Shown piece by piece: positions 18,311 through 28,077 of a stretch of 64,000 nucleotides of DNA. Positions within the stretch are counted from its first letter, which is position 1, and each line of letters opens with the position of its first letter. The notes beneath the pieces were generated by a model. It saw nothing but the letters and a program-made list of their open reading frames with translations. It made no database searches and was not told the origin of the DNA. The stretch comes from Aureibaculum marinum. Lineage in GTDB: Bacteria > Bacteroidota > Bacteroidia > Flavobacteriales > Flavobacteriaceae. The stretch covers positions 372,001 through 436,000 of the forward strand of contig NZ_RPFJ01000011.1 in assembly GCF_003813905.1 (NCBI RefSeq), given 5' to 3'. The position numbers and the translations under genes were made by a program.

Positions 18311-18345
18311 AAAAGCCCAATAAAATATAATTTTTGTTGGGCTTT
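18311..18345 (+). terminator. Terminator of fbaA
   Basis: Stem AAAAGCCCAA with TTGGGCTTT (18311-18320 and 18337-18345) and a T-rich tail, 17 bases past the fbaA stop. Confidence 0.8.
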
Positions 18346-18386
18346 CTTATTTTTTATTAACTTGCATCTTAATAAAATTATACAAT

Positions 18387-19262
18387 ATGTCGTCTTGGTT
18401 TAAAAGAAAGGATAAAGGAATTCAAACAGCAACAGAAGATAAAAAAGATGTGCCAAAAGGACTTTGGTACAAAACACCTAGTGGTAAAATAGTTGATACA
18501 GAAGAGTTAAAAGAAAATTTTTATGTGAGTCCAGAAGATGGTTACCATGTAAGAATAGGAAGTAATGAGTATTTTGAAATTTTGTTTGATGAAAATAAAT
18601 ATAAAGAACTTGATGCAAAAATTACTGCCAAGGATCCTTTAAAATTTTCGGACACAAAAAAATATACTGATCGTTTAAAAGAAGCTCAAGAAAAAACAAA
18701 ATTAAAAGATGCTATTAGAACTGCTGTTGGTAAATCTTATGGCAAAGATTTGGTAATTGCAGCTATGGATTTTGCTTTTATTGGAGGATCTATGGGGAGT
18801 GTTGTGGGAGAAAAAATTTCTAGAGCAATAACATACTCTATTAAAAATAAAATACCATTTTTATTAATTTCTAAATCTGGTGGAGCTAGAATGCAAGAAG
18901 CATCTTATTCTTTGATGCAAATGGTAAAAACTTCTGCTAAATTAGCACAATTGGCTGAAGCAGGAATTCCATATATTTCTTTGTGTACAGATCCTACAAC
19001 TGGAGGTACAACAGCTTCGTATGCAATGCTTGGAGATGTAAATTTTGCAGAACCTAACGCTCTTATTGCTTTTGCAGGACCACGTGTAGTAAAAGATACA
19101 ACAGGTAAAGACTTGCCAGAAGGTTTTCAACGTTCAGAATTTGTTTTAGAACACGGATTTTTAGACAAAATAATTGAACGTAAAAATTTGAAAAAGCAAA
19201 TTAATTTATACATTGATTTGATTCAAAATTTACCAATTAGAACAGAGCCCAAAACCGAATAG
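18387..19262 (+). CDS. accD: Acetyl-CoA carboxylase carboxyltransferase subunit beta, zinc ribbon cysteines lost
   Basis: Beta subunit of the carboxyltransferase that moves CO2 from biotin to acetyl-CoA to make malonyl-CoA. The 291-residue protein has the crotonase-fold blocks [48 protein letters not shown] and AFAGPRVV. In the N-terminal region that forms a four-cysteine zinc ribbon in E. coli AccD (KCDSCG ... CPKC), the equivalent segments read KTPSGK and VSPEDG, so none of the four cysteines is present. The rest is normal, so the enzyme should be active. No accA is adjacent. Confidence 0.95.
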   Translation: MSSWFKRKDKGIQTATEDKKDVPKGLWYKTPSGKIVDTEELKENFYVSPEDGYHVRIGSNEYFEILFDENKYKELDAKITAKDPLKFSDTKKYTDRLKEAQEKTKLKDAIRTAVGKSYGKDLVIAAMDFAFIGGSMGSVVGEKISRAITYSIKNKIPFLLISKSGGARMQEASYSLMQMVKTSAKLAQLAEAGIPYISLCTDPTTGGTTASYAMLGDVNFAEPNALIAFAGPRVVKDTTGKDLPEGFQRSEFVLEHGFLDKIIERKNLKKQINLYIDLIQNLPIRTEPKTE

Positions 19263-19586
19263 AAATAATATAAGGTTAGACCTGATTAGTTTTAATTTTT
19301 TATTAGCTTTTTGGAATGTAACGAAAAACTAATCAGGTCTGCTTTAAAGGTATTTATAAATCTTTATATCGTTTACTTAAATGAAAATTCTAAATAGAAT
19401 ATTTGTTTAAGTTTTTTATATGAAATTCTTCATTAAGTTATCTTTATTTCTGCTTTTTTCGTTAAAATAGAAATTGACTTATTTCATAAGTAATAGTTTT
19501 ATGAGTTATGTTTCTACGATAAGATAACCAAAAGGTTTAAAATTTTAGTTTTTCATTACTATCTTTACGCCTAAATAAATTAGGAA
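19263..19586. other. Gene-free stretch between accD and lplA
   Basis: 324 bases. It contains the inverted repeat at 19278-19340 and, near its right end, a TATCTTTA (about 19560) that could be the lplA -7 box. I see nothing identifiable in 19345-19550. Confidence 0.7.
19278..19340. repeat. 16-bp perfect inverted repeat without U-tract
   Basis: AGACCTGATTAGTTTT (19278-19293) and its exact complement (19325-19340) enclose a 31-base loop. Neither strand has a T-run directly after the stem, so it does not look like the other terminators here. It could be a processing hairpin or a small mobile-element remnant. Confidence 0.75.
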
Positions 19587-20585
19587 ATGATTTTTATAGA
19601 AAACGAAGGAAATACTGACCCACATTTAAATCTTGCATTAGAAGAATATGCCTTAAGAAATTTTAGTGTAAACCATGATTATTTGTTGTTTTATATTAAT
19701 GAATCATCTATAATTATTGGTCGAAATCAAAATACTTTAGAAGAGATAAACCAGCAATATGTAAAAGATAATGCTATTCATGTAGTACGAAGAATTTCTG
19801 GTGGAGGTGCTGTTTATCATGATTTAGGAAATCTAAATTTTAGTTTTATTACCAACCACGATGGCAAAAGTTTAAATAACTTTAAGAAATTCACTGCTCC
19901 AGTTATAAAAGTATTAAATAATATGGGGTTAGATGCTGAACTAAAAGGAAGAAATGATATTCAGGTAAATGAAAAGAAAATTTCAGGTACAGCCCAATTT
20001 TCAACGGGAAAACGTATGATTAGTCATGGTACCTTACTTTTTAATACAGATTTAGGTGAAGTTGCAAATGCACTTAATGTAAAAATGAGTAAAATTGTTT
20101 CTAAAGGTCATAAGTCAGTACGAAGTCGTGTTGCTAATATTTCTGAGTTTTTAAAAGACCCAATGAAAATTGAGCATTTTAGAGCATTATTATTAGAAGG
20201 GCTTTTTGAAGAAAGTGAACCTTTTGAAAGTTATCATCTTACGGCAGAAGAATGGAAAGAGGTACATCAGCTAAAAGCAGAAAAGTATGATACTTGGGAT
20301 TGGAATTATGGACGTTCACCCAAATTTAATATTCAACGAACCAAGCGTTTTACTGCAGGAGAAATTGATTTGAGAATATTTGTAGAAAAAGGATATATAA
20401 AAGAGTTTGTAATTTATGGAGACTTTTTTGGTAAAGAACCTGTTGAAAACCTTGAAAATTTATTGCATGGTATTCGATACGAAAAAGAAGATGTTACTGT
20501 TGCGTTAAAAAACATCAATATTACTGATTATTTTGGTGATATTCAAAAAGATGAGTTTATTGATTTGGTTTATGGTGAGGATTAA
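19587..20585 (+). CDS. lplA: Lipoate-protein ligase A
   Basis: Activates lipoate with ATP and attaches it to lipoyl domains of 2-oxoacid dehydrogenases and GcvH. The 332-residue protein has the catalytic-domain motifs IIIGRNQNTLEEIN, the RRISGGGAVYHDLGNLNFSF glycine-rich lipoate-binding segment, GRNDIQVNEKKISGTAQ with the conserved lysine, and HGTLLFNTDL. The C-terminal accessory domain follows from about residue 245. It stands alone between two unrelated plus-strand genes. Confidence 0.95.
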   Translation: MIFIENEGNTDPHLNLALEEYALRNFSVNHDYLLFYINESSIIIGRNQNTLEEINQQYVKDNAIHVVRRISGGGAVYHDLGNLNFSFITNHDGKSLNNFKKFTAPVIKVLNNMGLDAELKGRNDIQVNEKKISGTAQFSTGKRMISHGTLLFNTDLGEVANALNVKMSKIVSKGHKSVRSRVANISEFLKDPMKIEHFRALLLEGLFEESEPFESYHLTAEEWKEVHQLKAEKYDTWDWNYGRSPKFNIQRTKRFTAGEIDLRIFVEKGYIKEFVIYGDFFGKEPVENLENLLHGIRYEKEDVTVALKNINITDYFGDIQKDEFIDLVYGED

Positions 20586-20731
20586 AATTGTGGTTTAGTT
20601 GCTTTTAAGTGATATAAAACAATAAAATAAATTTTTAATCACACTGACTAATCCATTAAGGTATTTATAACTGGATTATGAGTTGTTTTTTATAATTTAG
20701 ATTTTTTATTTAATCTCATACCGACTAAATA

Positions 20732-20761
20732 TTGTTAATCAAAATAATAGCCCTATATTTG
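20732..20761 (+). promoter_or_regulatory. Promoter of rpsO
   Basis: TTG (20732-20734), 19 bases, TATATTTG (20754-20761): an exact match to the Bacteroidota consensus spacing. The predicted transcript has a leader of about 50 bases, where S15 autoregulation could act. Confidence 0.65.
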
Positions 20762-20816
20762 CCGCTCGAAATCATTCGATACATAAAAATTATTAATTAA
20801 AAAATTTAATGTTAGC

Positions 20817-21086
20817 ATGTATTTAACAGCAGAAAAAAAAGCAGAAATTTTCAAAAAATATGGAAATTCTGAAAAAGACACAGGTTCTATTGAAGGTCAA
20901 ATAGCCTTATTTACCTACAGAATAAACCATTTGTCAGATCATTTAAAAAAGAATCAAAAAGATTTTAATACTGAACGTTCTCTAGTAAAATTAGTAGGGA
21001 AACGTAGAAATTTACTTGATTATTTAATTAAAAAAGATATTGTAAAATATCGTGAATTAATTAAAGAATTAAATATTAGAAAATAA
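20817..21086 (+). CDS. rpsO: 30S ribosomal protein S15
   Basis: An 89-residue S15 that binds the 16S rRNA central domain early in assembly. Family landmarks: TGSIEGQIALFTYRINHLSDHLK and LVKLVGKRRNLLDYLIKKD. It stands before pnp as in many bacteria, separated by a strong terminator and 149 bases. Confidence 0.98.
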   Translation: MYLTAEKKAEIFKKYGNSEKDTGSIEGQIALFTYRINHLSDHLKKNQKDFNTERSLVKLVGKRRNLLDYLIKKDIVKYRELIKELNIRK

Positions 21087-21089
21087 ACT

Positions 21090-21117
21090 AAAAGAGGCTT
21101 TTTTGCCTCTTTTTTTT
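21090..21117 (+). terminator. Terminator of rpsO
   Basis: Nine-base stem AAAAGAGGC/GCCTCTTTT with a T6 loop and T-run, directly after the rpsO stop. It partly insulates pnp from rpsO. Confidence 0.9.
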
Positions 21118-21235
21118 AATCCTAAAGTCATTTTTAGGGAGAAAAAGCTTACTTCTTTTCATTGGTTAACACACAACACAACAAAAACCAATTGTTTAAT
21201 TAAACCTGTCAAAAGATGGGTTAAAAAATTTATTT

Positions 21236-23449
21236 ATGATACCTAAGGTTTTTACCGAAATTATCGATTTAGGAGATGGACGAACCATCTCTATAGAAAC
21301 AGGAAAGTTAGCTAAACAAGCTCATGGTTCTGTTGTTGTACGATCAGGAAAGTGTATGTTATTGTGTACAGTTGTTTCCAATTATAAACAAGGAGATGTT
21401 GATTTTTTACCATTAACGGTAGATTATCGTGAGAAGTTTTCCGCAGCTGGACGTTACCCAGGAGGTTTCTTTAAAAGAGAAGCACGACCAAGTGATGGTG
21501 AAGTTTTAACAATGCGTTTAGTAGACAGAGTTTTACGTCCATTGTTTCCAAAAGATTATCATTCTGAAACACAGGTTATGATTCAATTAATGTCTCATGA
21601 CGATGATGTAATGCCTGATGCGATGGCAGGTTTAGCAGCTTCTGCAGCCATTCAATTATCAGACTTTCCATTTGAATGTCCAATCTCAGAAGCGAGAGTA
21701 GGACGTGTTAATGGAGAGTTTATTATTAACCCTACCAGAGCTCAGTTATTAGAATCAGATATAGATATGATGGTTGGAGCTTCAGCTGATTCAGTAATGA
21801 TGGTTGAAGGTGAAATGAAAGAAATTTCTGAAGAAGAAATGGCTGAAGCAATAAAGTTTGCTCATGAAGCTATAAAAGTACAATGTGAAGCTCAAGTAAA
21901 ATTAGCTGAAGCATTTGGTAAAAAAGAAGTACGTGAATATGAGCCAGAAAGAGAAGATGAAGAATTGGCAAAAAAGATTCATGACATGGCTTATGATAAA
22001 GTTTATGCCATTGCTAAAGCAGGTTCTGCTAAGCACGAAAGAAGTGCGGCATTTGAAGCTATAAAAGAAGAAATTATTGCCTCGTTTTCTGAAGAAGAAC
22101 AAGAAGATTATGGGAATTTAATTTCAAAATATTATCATAAAGCAGAAAAAGAAGCTGTACGTAATTTAACTTTAAATGAAGGATTGCGTTTAGATGGTAG
22201 AAAAACAAATGAAATTAGACCTATTTGGTGTGAAGTGGATTATTTACCATCTACCCATGGTTCTGCTATTTTTACAAGAGGAGAAACTCAAGCGTTAGCC
22301 ACAGTAACTTTAGGTACAAGTAGAGAAGCAAATCAAATTGATATGCCATCTTTTGAAGGTGAGGAAACATTTTATTTACATTACAACTTTCCACCTTTTT
22401 CAACTGGTGAAGCAAGACCAATTAGAGGAACATCGCGTAGAGAAATAGGTCATGGTAACTTAGCTCAACGAGCTTTAAAAGGTATGATTCCTGCTGATTG
22501 TCCATATACAGTTCGTGTTGTTTCTGAGATATTAGAATCTAATGGTTCTTCTTCTATGGCAACAGTTTGTTCTGGTACAATGGCTCTTATGGATGCTGGT
22601 GTAAAATTAAAAAAACCAGTTTCTGGTATTGCTATGGGATTAATTTCTGATGCTGATTCTGGAAAATATGCAGTGTTGTCTGATATCTTAGGAGATGAAG
22701 ATCATTTAGGTGATATGGATTTTAAAGTAACAGGTACTGCAGATGGTATTACAGCTTGTCAAATGGATATTAAAGTAAAAGGTCTTTCTTATGAAATTTT
22801 AGTAAATGCATTAAAACAAGCTAAAGAAGGGCGTTTACATATCCTAGAAAAAATTACTGATACTATTGCAGAACCAAATGCTACTGTAAAAGAACATGCT
22901 CCTACAATGGTTACAAGACGTATTCCTAACGAATTTATTGGAGCGTTAATTGGTCCTGGTGGAAAAGTAATTCAAGAATTACAAAAAGAAACGGATACAA
23001 CTATTGTTATTAATGAAGATCCTATAACAGAAGAAGGTATTGTAGAAGTTTTAGGTGTTGGTAAAAAAGGTATTGATCAAGTATTATCAAAAATAGACTC
23101 TTTACTTTTTAAACCTGAAGTTGGTGGTGTATATGAAGTAAAAGTTATCAAAATGTTAGATTTTGGTGCTGTTGTAGAGTATACCCAAGCTCCTGGAAAT
23201 GAGGTGCTATTACACGTAAGTGAATTGGCCTGGGAACGTACAGAAAATGTATCTGACGTTGTAAATATGGGAGATGTATTTGAAGTGAAATATTTTGGAG
23301 TAGATTCTAGAACCCGTAAAGAAAAAGTTTCTCGTAAAGCTTTATTACCTAAACCAGAAGGGTTTGTTGAAAGACCTCCAAGAGAAAATAAAGGAAGAGA
23401 CAATCGCGGACGTGACAATCGTCGTGATGATAGAAGAAAAAGAGATTAA
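21236..23449 (+). CDS. pnp: Polyribonucleotide nucleotidyltransferase (PNPase)
   Basis: Phosphorolytic 3'-5' exoribonuclease and RNA-tailing enzyme. The 737-residue protein has the full order: first RNase PH domain (from about 10; [19 protein letters not shown]), helical linker (about 210-300), second catalytic RNase PH domain ([55 protein letters not shown]), a KH domain with [15 protein letters not shown], and an S1 domain (about 625-695). It ends in a basic Arg/Asp/Gly-rich tail ([16 protein letters not shown]). The ATG at 21236 gives a standard N terminus. Confidence 0.98.
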   Translation: MIPKVFTEIIDLGDGRTISIETGKLAKQAHGSVVVRSGKCMLLCTVVSNYKQGDVDFLPLTVDYREKFSAAGRYPGGFFKREARPSDGEVLTMRLVDRVLRPLFPKDYHSETQVMIQLMSHDDDVMPDAMAGLAASAAIQLSDFPFECPISEARVGRVNGEFIINPTRAQLLESDIDMMVGASADSVMMVEGEMKEISEEEMAEAIKFAHEAIKVQCEAQVKLAEAFGKKEVREYEPEREDEELAKKIHDMAYDKVYAIAKAGSAKHERSAAFEAIKEEIIASFSEEEQEDYGNLISKYYHKAEKEAVRNLTLNEGLRLDGRKTNEIRPIWCEVDYLPSTHGSAIFTRGETQALATVTLGTSREANQIDMPSFEGEETFYLHYNFPPFSTGEARPIRGTSRREIGHGNLAQRALKGMIPADCPYTVRVVSEILESNGSSSMATVCSGTMALMDAGVKLKKPVSGIAMGLISDADSGKYAVLSDILGDEDHLGDMDFKVTGTADGITACQMDIKVKGLSYEILVNALKQAKEGRLHILEKITDTIAEPNATVKEHAPTMVTRRIPNEFIGALIGPGGKVIQELQKETDTTIVINEDPITEEGIVEVLGVGKKGIDQVLSKIDSLLFKPEVGGVYEVKVIKMLDFGAVVEYTQAPGNEVLLHVSELAWERTENVSDVVNMGDVFEVKYFGVDSRTRKEKVSRKALLPKPEGFVERPPRENKGRDNRGRDNRRDDRRKRD

Positions 23450-23472
23450 ATTTTAATCTTTTCAAAAGGTAT

Positions 23473-23508
23473 AAAAAGCTCGAAAAATTTAATTTTTCGA
23501 GCTTTTTT
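23473..23508 (+). terminator. Terminator of pnp
   Basis: Seventeen-base perfect stem (AAAAAGCTCGAAAAATT, 23473-23489, with 23491-23507) followed by T residues. Confidence 0.9.
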
Positions 23509-23743
23509 GTTTTTTAAAAACACTATTAACTCGCTATTTAAATTTTATTTTAACAAACATTTATCTATTAATTTATAATAATTCTAGGAAATTTTCGTCT
23601 TTAATTGTTGTAATATAGGAGATTGTTCATATCAATTAAAAAATTTTTAAAGAAAAATGAAATAATTGTAACATTTAAACAATCATTCACGTATATATAG
23701 GTACACAGCAATATTTAGTAACAATTAAAACAGCAGAAATTAA

Positions 23744-24607
23744 ATGAGACAACTTAAAATTACAAAACAGGTAACTAATCGCGAAACAGCATCATTAGAT
23801 AAATATTTACAAGAAATAGGTAAAGTTGATTTAATTACTGCTGATATGGAAGTGGAATTAGCCCAACGTATTAAAGCCGGAGATCAAGTAGCTTTAGAAC
23901 GATTGACTAAAGCGAACTTGCGTTTCGTGGTATCTGTTGCTAAGCAGTATCAAAATCAAGGATTAACCTTACCAGATTTAATTAATGAAGGGAATTTAGG
24001 GTTAATTAAAGCTGCTAAACGTTTTGATGAAACTAGAGGTTTTAAGTTTATTTCTTATGCAGTATGGTGGATTAGACAATCTATTTTACAGGCATTAGCT
24101 GAGCAATCAAGAATTGTACGTTTGCCTTTAAACAAAATTGGTTCTATTAATAAAATTAATAAAACGTATGCCCGTTTAGAGCAAGATAATGAAAGACCTC
24201 CTTCTGCTGAAGAAATTGCAAAAGAGTTAGACATGACAATTAATGATGTAAAAGAGTCGTTAAAAAATGCTGGCCGTCATGTATCTATGGATGCTCCTTT
24301 AATTCAAGGTGAAGATTCAAACTTATATGATGTATTGCGTTCTGGAGAGTCTCCAAATCCTGACAAAAGTTTATTACATGAGTCTTTAAAGGTAGAAATT
24401 GAACGTGCTTTAGAAACGTTAACTCCAAGAGAAGCTGATGTTGTTGCTTTGTATTTTGGATTAGGTGAAGCTCAGCCAATGACCTTAGAAGAAATTGGAG
24501 AAACTTTTGATTTAACTCGCGAAAGAGTTCGTCAAATTAAAGAAAAAGCAATTAGAAGATTAAAACATACATCAAGAAGTAAGATTTTAAGAACTTACTT
24601 AGGATAA
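23744..24607 (+). CDS. rpoD: Primary sigma factor RpoD/SigA, Bacteroidota short type
   Basis: Housekeeping sigma subunit of RNA polymerase. At 287 residues it lacks the long 1.1 and non-conserved regions of proteobacterial RpoD. Regions 1.2 to 4.2 are clear: [15 protein letters not shown] (1.2), [18 protein letters not shown] to [18 protein letters not shown] (2.1-2.2), [20 protein letters not shown] (2.3-2.4), region 3 (about 125-200), and [20 protein letters not shown] (4.2 helix-turn-helix). This sigma type recognises the TTG/TAnnTTTG promoters seen throughout the window. The 294 bases upstream contain the pnp terminator but no promoter I can place. Confidence 0.97.
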   Translation: MRQLKITKQVTNRETASLDKYLQEIGKVDLITADMEVELAQRIKAGDQVALERLTKANLRFVVSVAKQYQNQGLTLPDLINEGNLGLIKAAKRFDETRGFKFISYAVWWIRQSILQALAEQSRIVRLPLNKIGSINKINKTYARLEQDNERPPSAEEIAKELDMTINDVKESLKNAGRHVSMDAPLIQGEDSNLYDVLRSGESPNPDKSLLHESLKVEIERALETLTPREADVVALYFGLGEAQPMTLEEIGETFDLTRERVRQIKEKAIRRLKHTSRSKILRTYLG

Positions 24608-24630
24608 TAGTTTAATTCAAATTAAATATG

Positions 24631-24659
24631 AAAACTCTCAACATTGTTGGGAGTTTTTT
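24631..24659 (+). terminator. Terminator of rpoD, overlapping the rpe promoter
   Basis: Twelve-base stem AAAACTCTCAAC/GTTGGGAGTTTT with one G-T wobble and a 3-base loop, then T6. The TTG of the likely rpe promoter lies inside the right arm. Confidence 0.85.
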
Positions 24660-24679
24660 GTTTTATAATACTACTTTTG
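24647..24679 (+). promoter_or_regulatory. Promoter of rpe
   Basis: TACTTTTG (24672-24679) is a TAnnTTTG box with TTG at 24647-24649, spacing 22. The box ends 15 bases before the ATG, so the leader would be very short. Confidence 0.4.
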
Positions 24680-24694
24680 TAAAAAACAAAAAAC

Positions 24695-25345
24695 ATGAGT
24701 CATTTAATTGCTCCTTCAGTATTAGCTGCTGATTTTGCTAATTTACAACGTGATGTAGAAATGATTAACGACAGTGAAGCCGATTGGTTTCATATAGATG
24801 TAATGGATGGTATGTTTGTGCCAAATATTTCTTTTGGTATTCCGGTAATTAAAGCAATAAAAAAGCACGCTAAAAAACCAATGGATGTACACCTAATGAT
24901 TGTAGATCCTGATCGTTATATTAAAGATTTTAAAGAAGCGGGAGCTGATATTTTAACGGTACATTACGAAACTTGTACTCATTTGCACAGAACAATTCAA
25001 GCTATTAAAGCAGAAGGTATGCAAGCAGGAGTTGTGTTAAATCCTCACACTCCAATTGCTGTTTTAGAAGATATTATTTTAGATTTAGACTTGGTATTGT
25101 TAATGAGTGTAAATCCTGGTTTTGGGGGACAATCATTTATAGAAAATACCTACAAAAAAGTTATTCAGCTAAAAGATCTTATTGAGAAGTCTGGCTCAAA
25201 AGCATTGATTGAAATTGATGGAGGTGTTAATGATAAAAATGCACCTATGTTAGTTGCTGCAGGTGCTGACGTATTGGTAGCTGGTAGTTTTGTTTTTAAA
25301 AGTGAGAACCCAACTGAGACTATTGCTAGACTGAAAAGTATTTAA
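24695..25345 (+). CDS. rpe: Ribulose-phosphate 3-epimerase
   Basis: Interconverts ribulose-5-phosphate and xylulose-5-phosphate in the pentose phosphate pathway. The 216-residue TIM barrel shows the catalytic and metal-binding motifs IAPSVLAADFANL, HIDVMDGMFVPNISFG, MDVHLMIVDPDRYI, LVLLMSVNPGFGGQSFI, and IDGGVNDKNAPMLVAAGADV with a following GSFVF phosphate loop. The start is the only sensible ATG. Confidence 0.97.
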   Translation: MSHLIAPSVLAADFANLQRDVEMINDSEADWFHIDVMDGMFVPNISFGIPVIKAIKKHAKKPMDVHLMIVDPDRYIKDFKEAGADILTVHYETCTHLHRTIQAIKAEGMQAGVVLNPHTPIAVLEDIILDLDLVLLMSVNPGFGGQSFIENTYKKVIQLKDLIEKSGSKALIEIDGGVNDKNAPMLVAAGADVLVAGSFVFKSENPTETIARLKSI

Positions 25346-25397
25346 TATAATAGCGTAAAGTCTCTTCAAGAGAGTATAAATATTCTTAAAACAAGTA

Positions 25398-27095
25398 TTA
25401 TTCTGTAACTTTTAAATCTTTAATATTTAATTGAAGTGTAGTATTGTTGTTCCAAGTATTTTCGTCAATAGTATAAACAATATCAAAAGGTTTTCCGTTA
25501 GAAATTTGAGGGTGTTTATTACCTAAATTAAAACCGATACCGTTGAATTTTGTTCCGTCTTCAGAAATAATACTCAACTTTAAATGATCTTCATCGGCAC
25601 CTACTTTTCTAGAGTATCCTGTGTCTTTTACATTTTTACTTACAAAAGTAGGTCGCATATTCTGTGGTCCAAAGGGAGCAAATTGTTGTAAAATTCTATA
25701 AAACTTTGGAGTTATTGCAGATAGCTCTATTTCTAAATCTATTTTAATTTCAGGAAGTAGCAACTCTTTAGGAATACTATTTTTAACCACTTGCTCGAAT
25801 TTATCTTTAAACTTTTGATAATTCTCTTCTAGTAAGGTAAGTCCAGCAGCATATTTATGTCCGCCAAACTGTTCTATATATTCTGAGCATGCTTCTAATG
25901 CATTATACACATCAAAACCGTTTACGGAACGAGCAGAAGCAGCTAATTTATCTCCACTTTTAGTAAAAACTAAAGTAGGTCTATAATAGGTTTCAGTTAA
26001 CCGAGAGGCTACAATACCAATAACACCTTTGTGCCAATTTTTTTGATAAACCACAGAAGAAAAGTTTTTAGTTTCTTTATTTTCTTCAATTTGTTTTAAA
26101 GCTTCTTCGGTAATTAATTTATCTAAATCGCGACGGTCATTATTAAAAACTTCAATACCTGCAGCCATAGTGTTGGCTTTGTCAATATTTTCTTCTGTTA
26201 ATAGTTCTACGGCATAATTACCATGTTTCATTCTGCCAGCCGCATTTATCCTTGGTGCAATAACAAAAACTACATCTGTAATAGTTAACGTTTTCTTTTT
26301 TAATTGATGAGTCATTGCTCTAATTCCATTTCTAGGACTTGAGTTGATCTGTTTTAAACCATAATAAGCAAGAATGCGATTTTCGCCTGTCATTGGAACT
26401 ATATCGGCAGCAATGGCTATAGCCACTAAATCTAAATATGACATTAAATCATCAATAGTTTGATTGTGTTTAGAGGCCAAAGCTTGTATCAATTTAAAAC
26501 CAACACCACAACCACACAATTCATCATAAGGATAATTACAATCTTCACGTTTAGGATCTAAAACAGCTATGGCATTTGGAAGCGTCTTTCCTGGTCTATG
26601 GTGGTCACATATTATAAAATCAACACCTTTTTCCTTAGCATAATTAACTTTGTCAATAGCTTTGATACCGCAATCTAAAGCAATAATTAGTGAAAAATTA
26701 TTGTCTTCAGCAAAATCAATTCCTTGAAAAGAAACACCATAACCCTCAGCATATCTGTCTGGAATATATGTAGCAACATTAGGGTAAAAGCTTTTTAAGT
26801 ATGTAAACAGTAAAGAAACGGCTGTAGTTCCATCCACATCATAATCACCAAAAATTAAAATATTTTCGTTATTGGATACAGCTTCTTCAATACGTTTAAC
26901 TGCCTTTTCCATGTCTTGCATTAAAAAAGGGTCGTGTAAATTTGATAGGCTTGGTCTAAAAAAACACCGTGCTTGTTCAAAAGTTTCAATTCCACGTTGT
27001 ACTAAAAGTTTAGCCAAATTAGAGTCAACAGACAATTTATTTGCTAGATGATTAACTTTTTCTAAAGGAGGTACTGGTTTTAGCGTCCAACGCAT
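25398..27095 (-). CDS. recJ: Single-stranded-DNA-specific exonuclease RecJ
   Basis: 5'-3' exonuclease of single-stranded DNA in recombination and mismatch repair. The 565-residue protein has the DHH phosphoesterase core: ILIFGDYDVDGTTAVSLL (motif I), LIIALDCGIKA (motif II), IICDHHRPG (DHH motif III), FVIAPRINAAGRM, then the DHHA1 domain with the QFGGHKYAAGLTL nucleic-acid-binding segment, and a C-terminal OB domain from about 455. The start gives the usual MRWTLKPVPPLEKVNHLA. Confidence 0.97.
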   Translation of the reverse strand: MRWTLKPVPPLEKVNHLANKLSVDSNLAKLLVQRGIETFEQARCFFRPSLSNLHDPFLMQDMEKAVKRIEEAVSNNENILIFGDYDVDGTTAVSLLFTYLKSFYPNVATYIPDRYAEGYGVSFQGIDFAEDNNFSLIIALDCGIKAIDKVNYAKEKGVDFIICDHHRPGKTLPNAIAVLDPKREDCNYPYDELCGCGVGFKLIQALASKHNQTIDDLMSYLDLVAIAIAADIVPMTGENRILAYYGLKQINSSPRNGIRAMTHQLKKKTLTITDVVFVIAPRINAAGRMKHGNYAVELLTEENIDKANTMAAGIEVFNNDRRDLDKLITEEALKQIEENKETKNFSSVVYQKNWHKGVIGIVASRLTETYYRPTLVFTKSGDKLAASARSVNGFDVYNALEACSEYIEQFGGHKYAAGLTLLEENYQKFKDKFEQVVKNSIPKELLLPEIKIDLEIELSAITPKFYRILQQFAPFGPQNMRPTFVSKNVKDTGYSRKVGADEDHLKLSIISEDGTKFNGIGFNLGNKHPQISNGKPFDIVYTIDENTWNNNTTLQLNIKDLKVTE

Positions 27096-27226
27096 ATAGT
27101 TATTTTTTGTAAATTAATAGGTTTACGATTAAGGAACAAAGAATTGTCAATTTCTATTTTCCTTTCTACTTTTAGAAATGCTCTTTTTATTACTAAGATA
27201 TGTGTTTTAAATGCAGATGAGAAAAA

Positions 27227-27817
27227 CTACTGATGCTTTCCTTTTTCCCAACCATATTTTCCTAGATATTGGGTACCGCTTTTAATAGCATCTTCTTCTA
27301 AAGTTGTTCCCATGGAATCGTTCCATCTATTTAAATATCCAAAAAGAGAAATAACTCCTAGCATTTCTACTATTTCACCTTCATTCCAATGTTCATAAAG
27401 TTTCTTTTTAATTTTATTGTCAACGGCATTTGGTACTTGACTAGCCGCTAACGAAAAATCAAGTGCAGCTCGTTCTGCTTCATTAAATGCTGGGTGAGTT
27501 CTGTATTCCCAAATATTGTCTAATTGTTCTTGTTCAGCTCCATAACGTTCTGCCGCCCTAATAGCATGTGCTTGGCAGTAACGACAGCCTGTGGCATTGC
27601 TACTTACCCATGCAATCATTCGTTTTAAAGCGGAAGTTACTCTACCCTCATTTGCCATTACGGCTTTGTTTAAATTGATAAAGGCTGTACTTATTGCTGG
27701 TCTATGTTGCATGGTTAAAACAGAATTAGGACAGAAACCTAAGGTTTCATTAAAAAATTCAGCTAATTTTTGTGTTTCTTTATCGTGTTCAGAAGATAAT
27801 GGATTTACTAAAGGCAT
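27227..27817 (-). CDS. AhpD-like carboxymuconolactone decarboxylase-family protein
   Basis: A 196-residue all-helical protein with the AhpD-type redox centre CRYCQAHA (Cys78, Cys81 and the following histidine). The fold has peroxidase-related members; the likely role is thiol-based peroxide reduction, but the reductant and substrate are unknown. It is monocistronic, 131 bases upstream of recJ on the same strand, with no terminator seen between them. Confidence 0.82.
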   Translation of the reverse strand: MPLVNPLSSEHDKETQKLAEFFNETLGFCPNSVLTMQHRPAISTAFINLNKAVMANEGRVTSALKRMIAWVSSNATGCRYCQAHAIRAAERYGAEQEQLDNIWEYRTHPAFNEAERAALDFSLAASQVPNAVDNKIKKKLYEHWNEGEIVEMLGVISLFGYLNRWNDSMGTTLEEDAIKSGTQYLGKYGWEKGKHQ

Positions 27818-28022
27818 AATTATATATTAGATAAATTAAAACAGATATAATCTAAGTATTTAAAGGACAAAGTACAAATAAATTTCTAGTTCAATATATA
27901 ATGATGTCATAAATAATACCATTTAGCAATTTAAAAGATTAAAGTACTTTTCTTAATTATAAGAAGAAGGGAAACTAATATAAAAGTAATGATTTTTATA
28001 TTATGAAAATCTTTAGAGTTTG

Positions 28023-28050
28023 TTGCTGGTAATTTGAATTTTTACCTTTA
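28023..28050 (+). promoter_or_regulatory. Promoter of the epimerase-aminotransferase-OsmC operon
   Basis: TTG (28023-28025), 17 bases, TACCTTTA (28043-28050), about 28 bases before the first ATG. The final base deviates from TAnnTTTG. Confidence 0.4.
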
Positions 28051-28077
28051 TTTTTATTCTTTATTAAAATAGAATTT

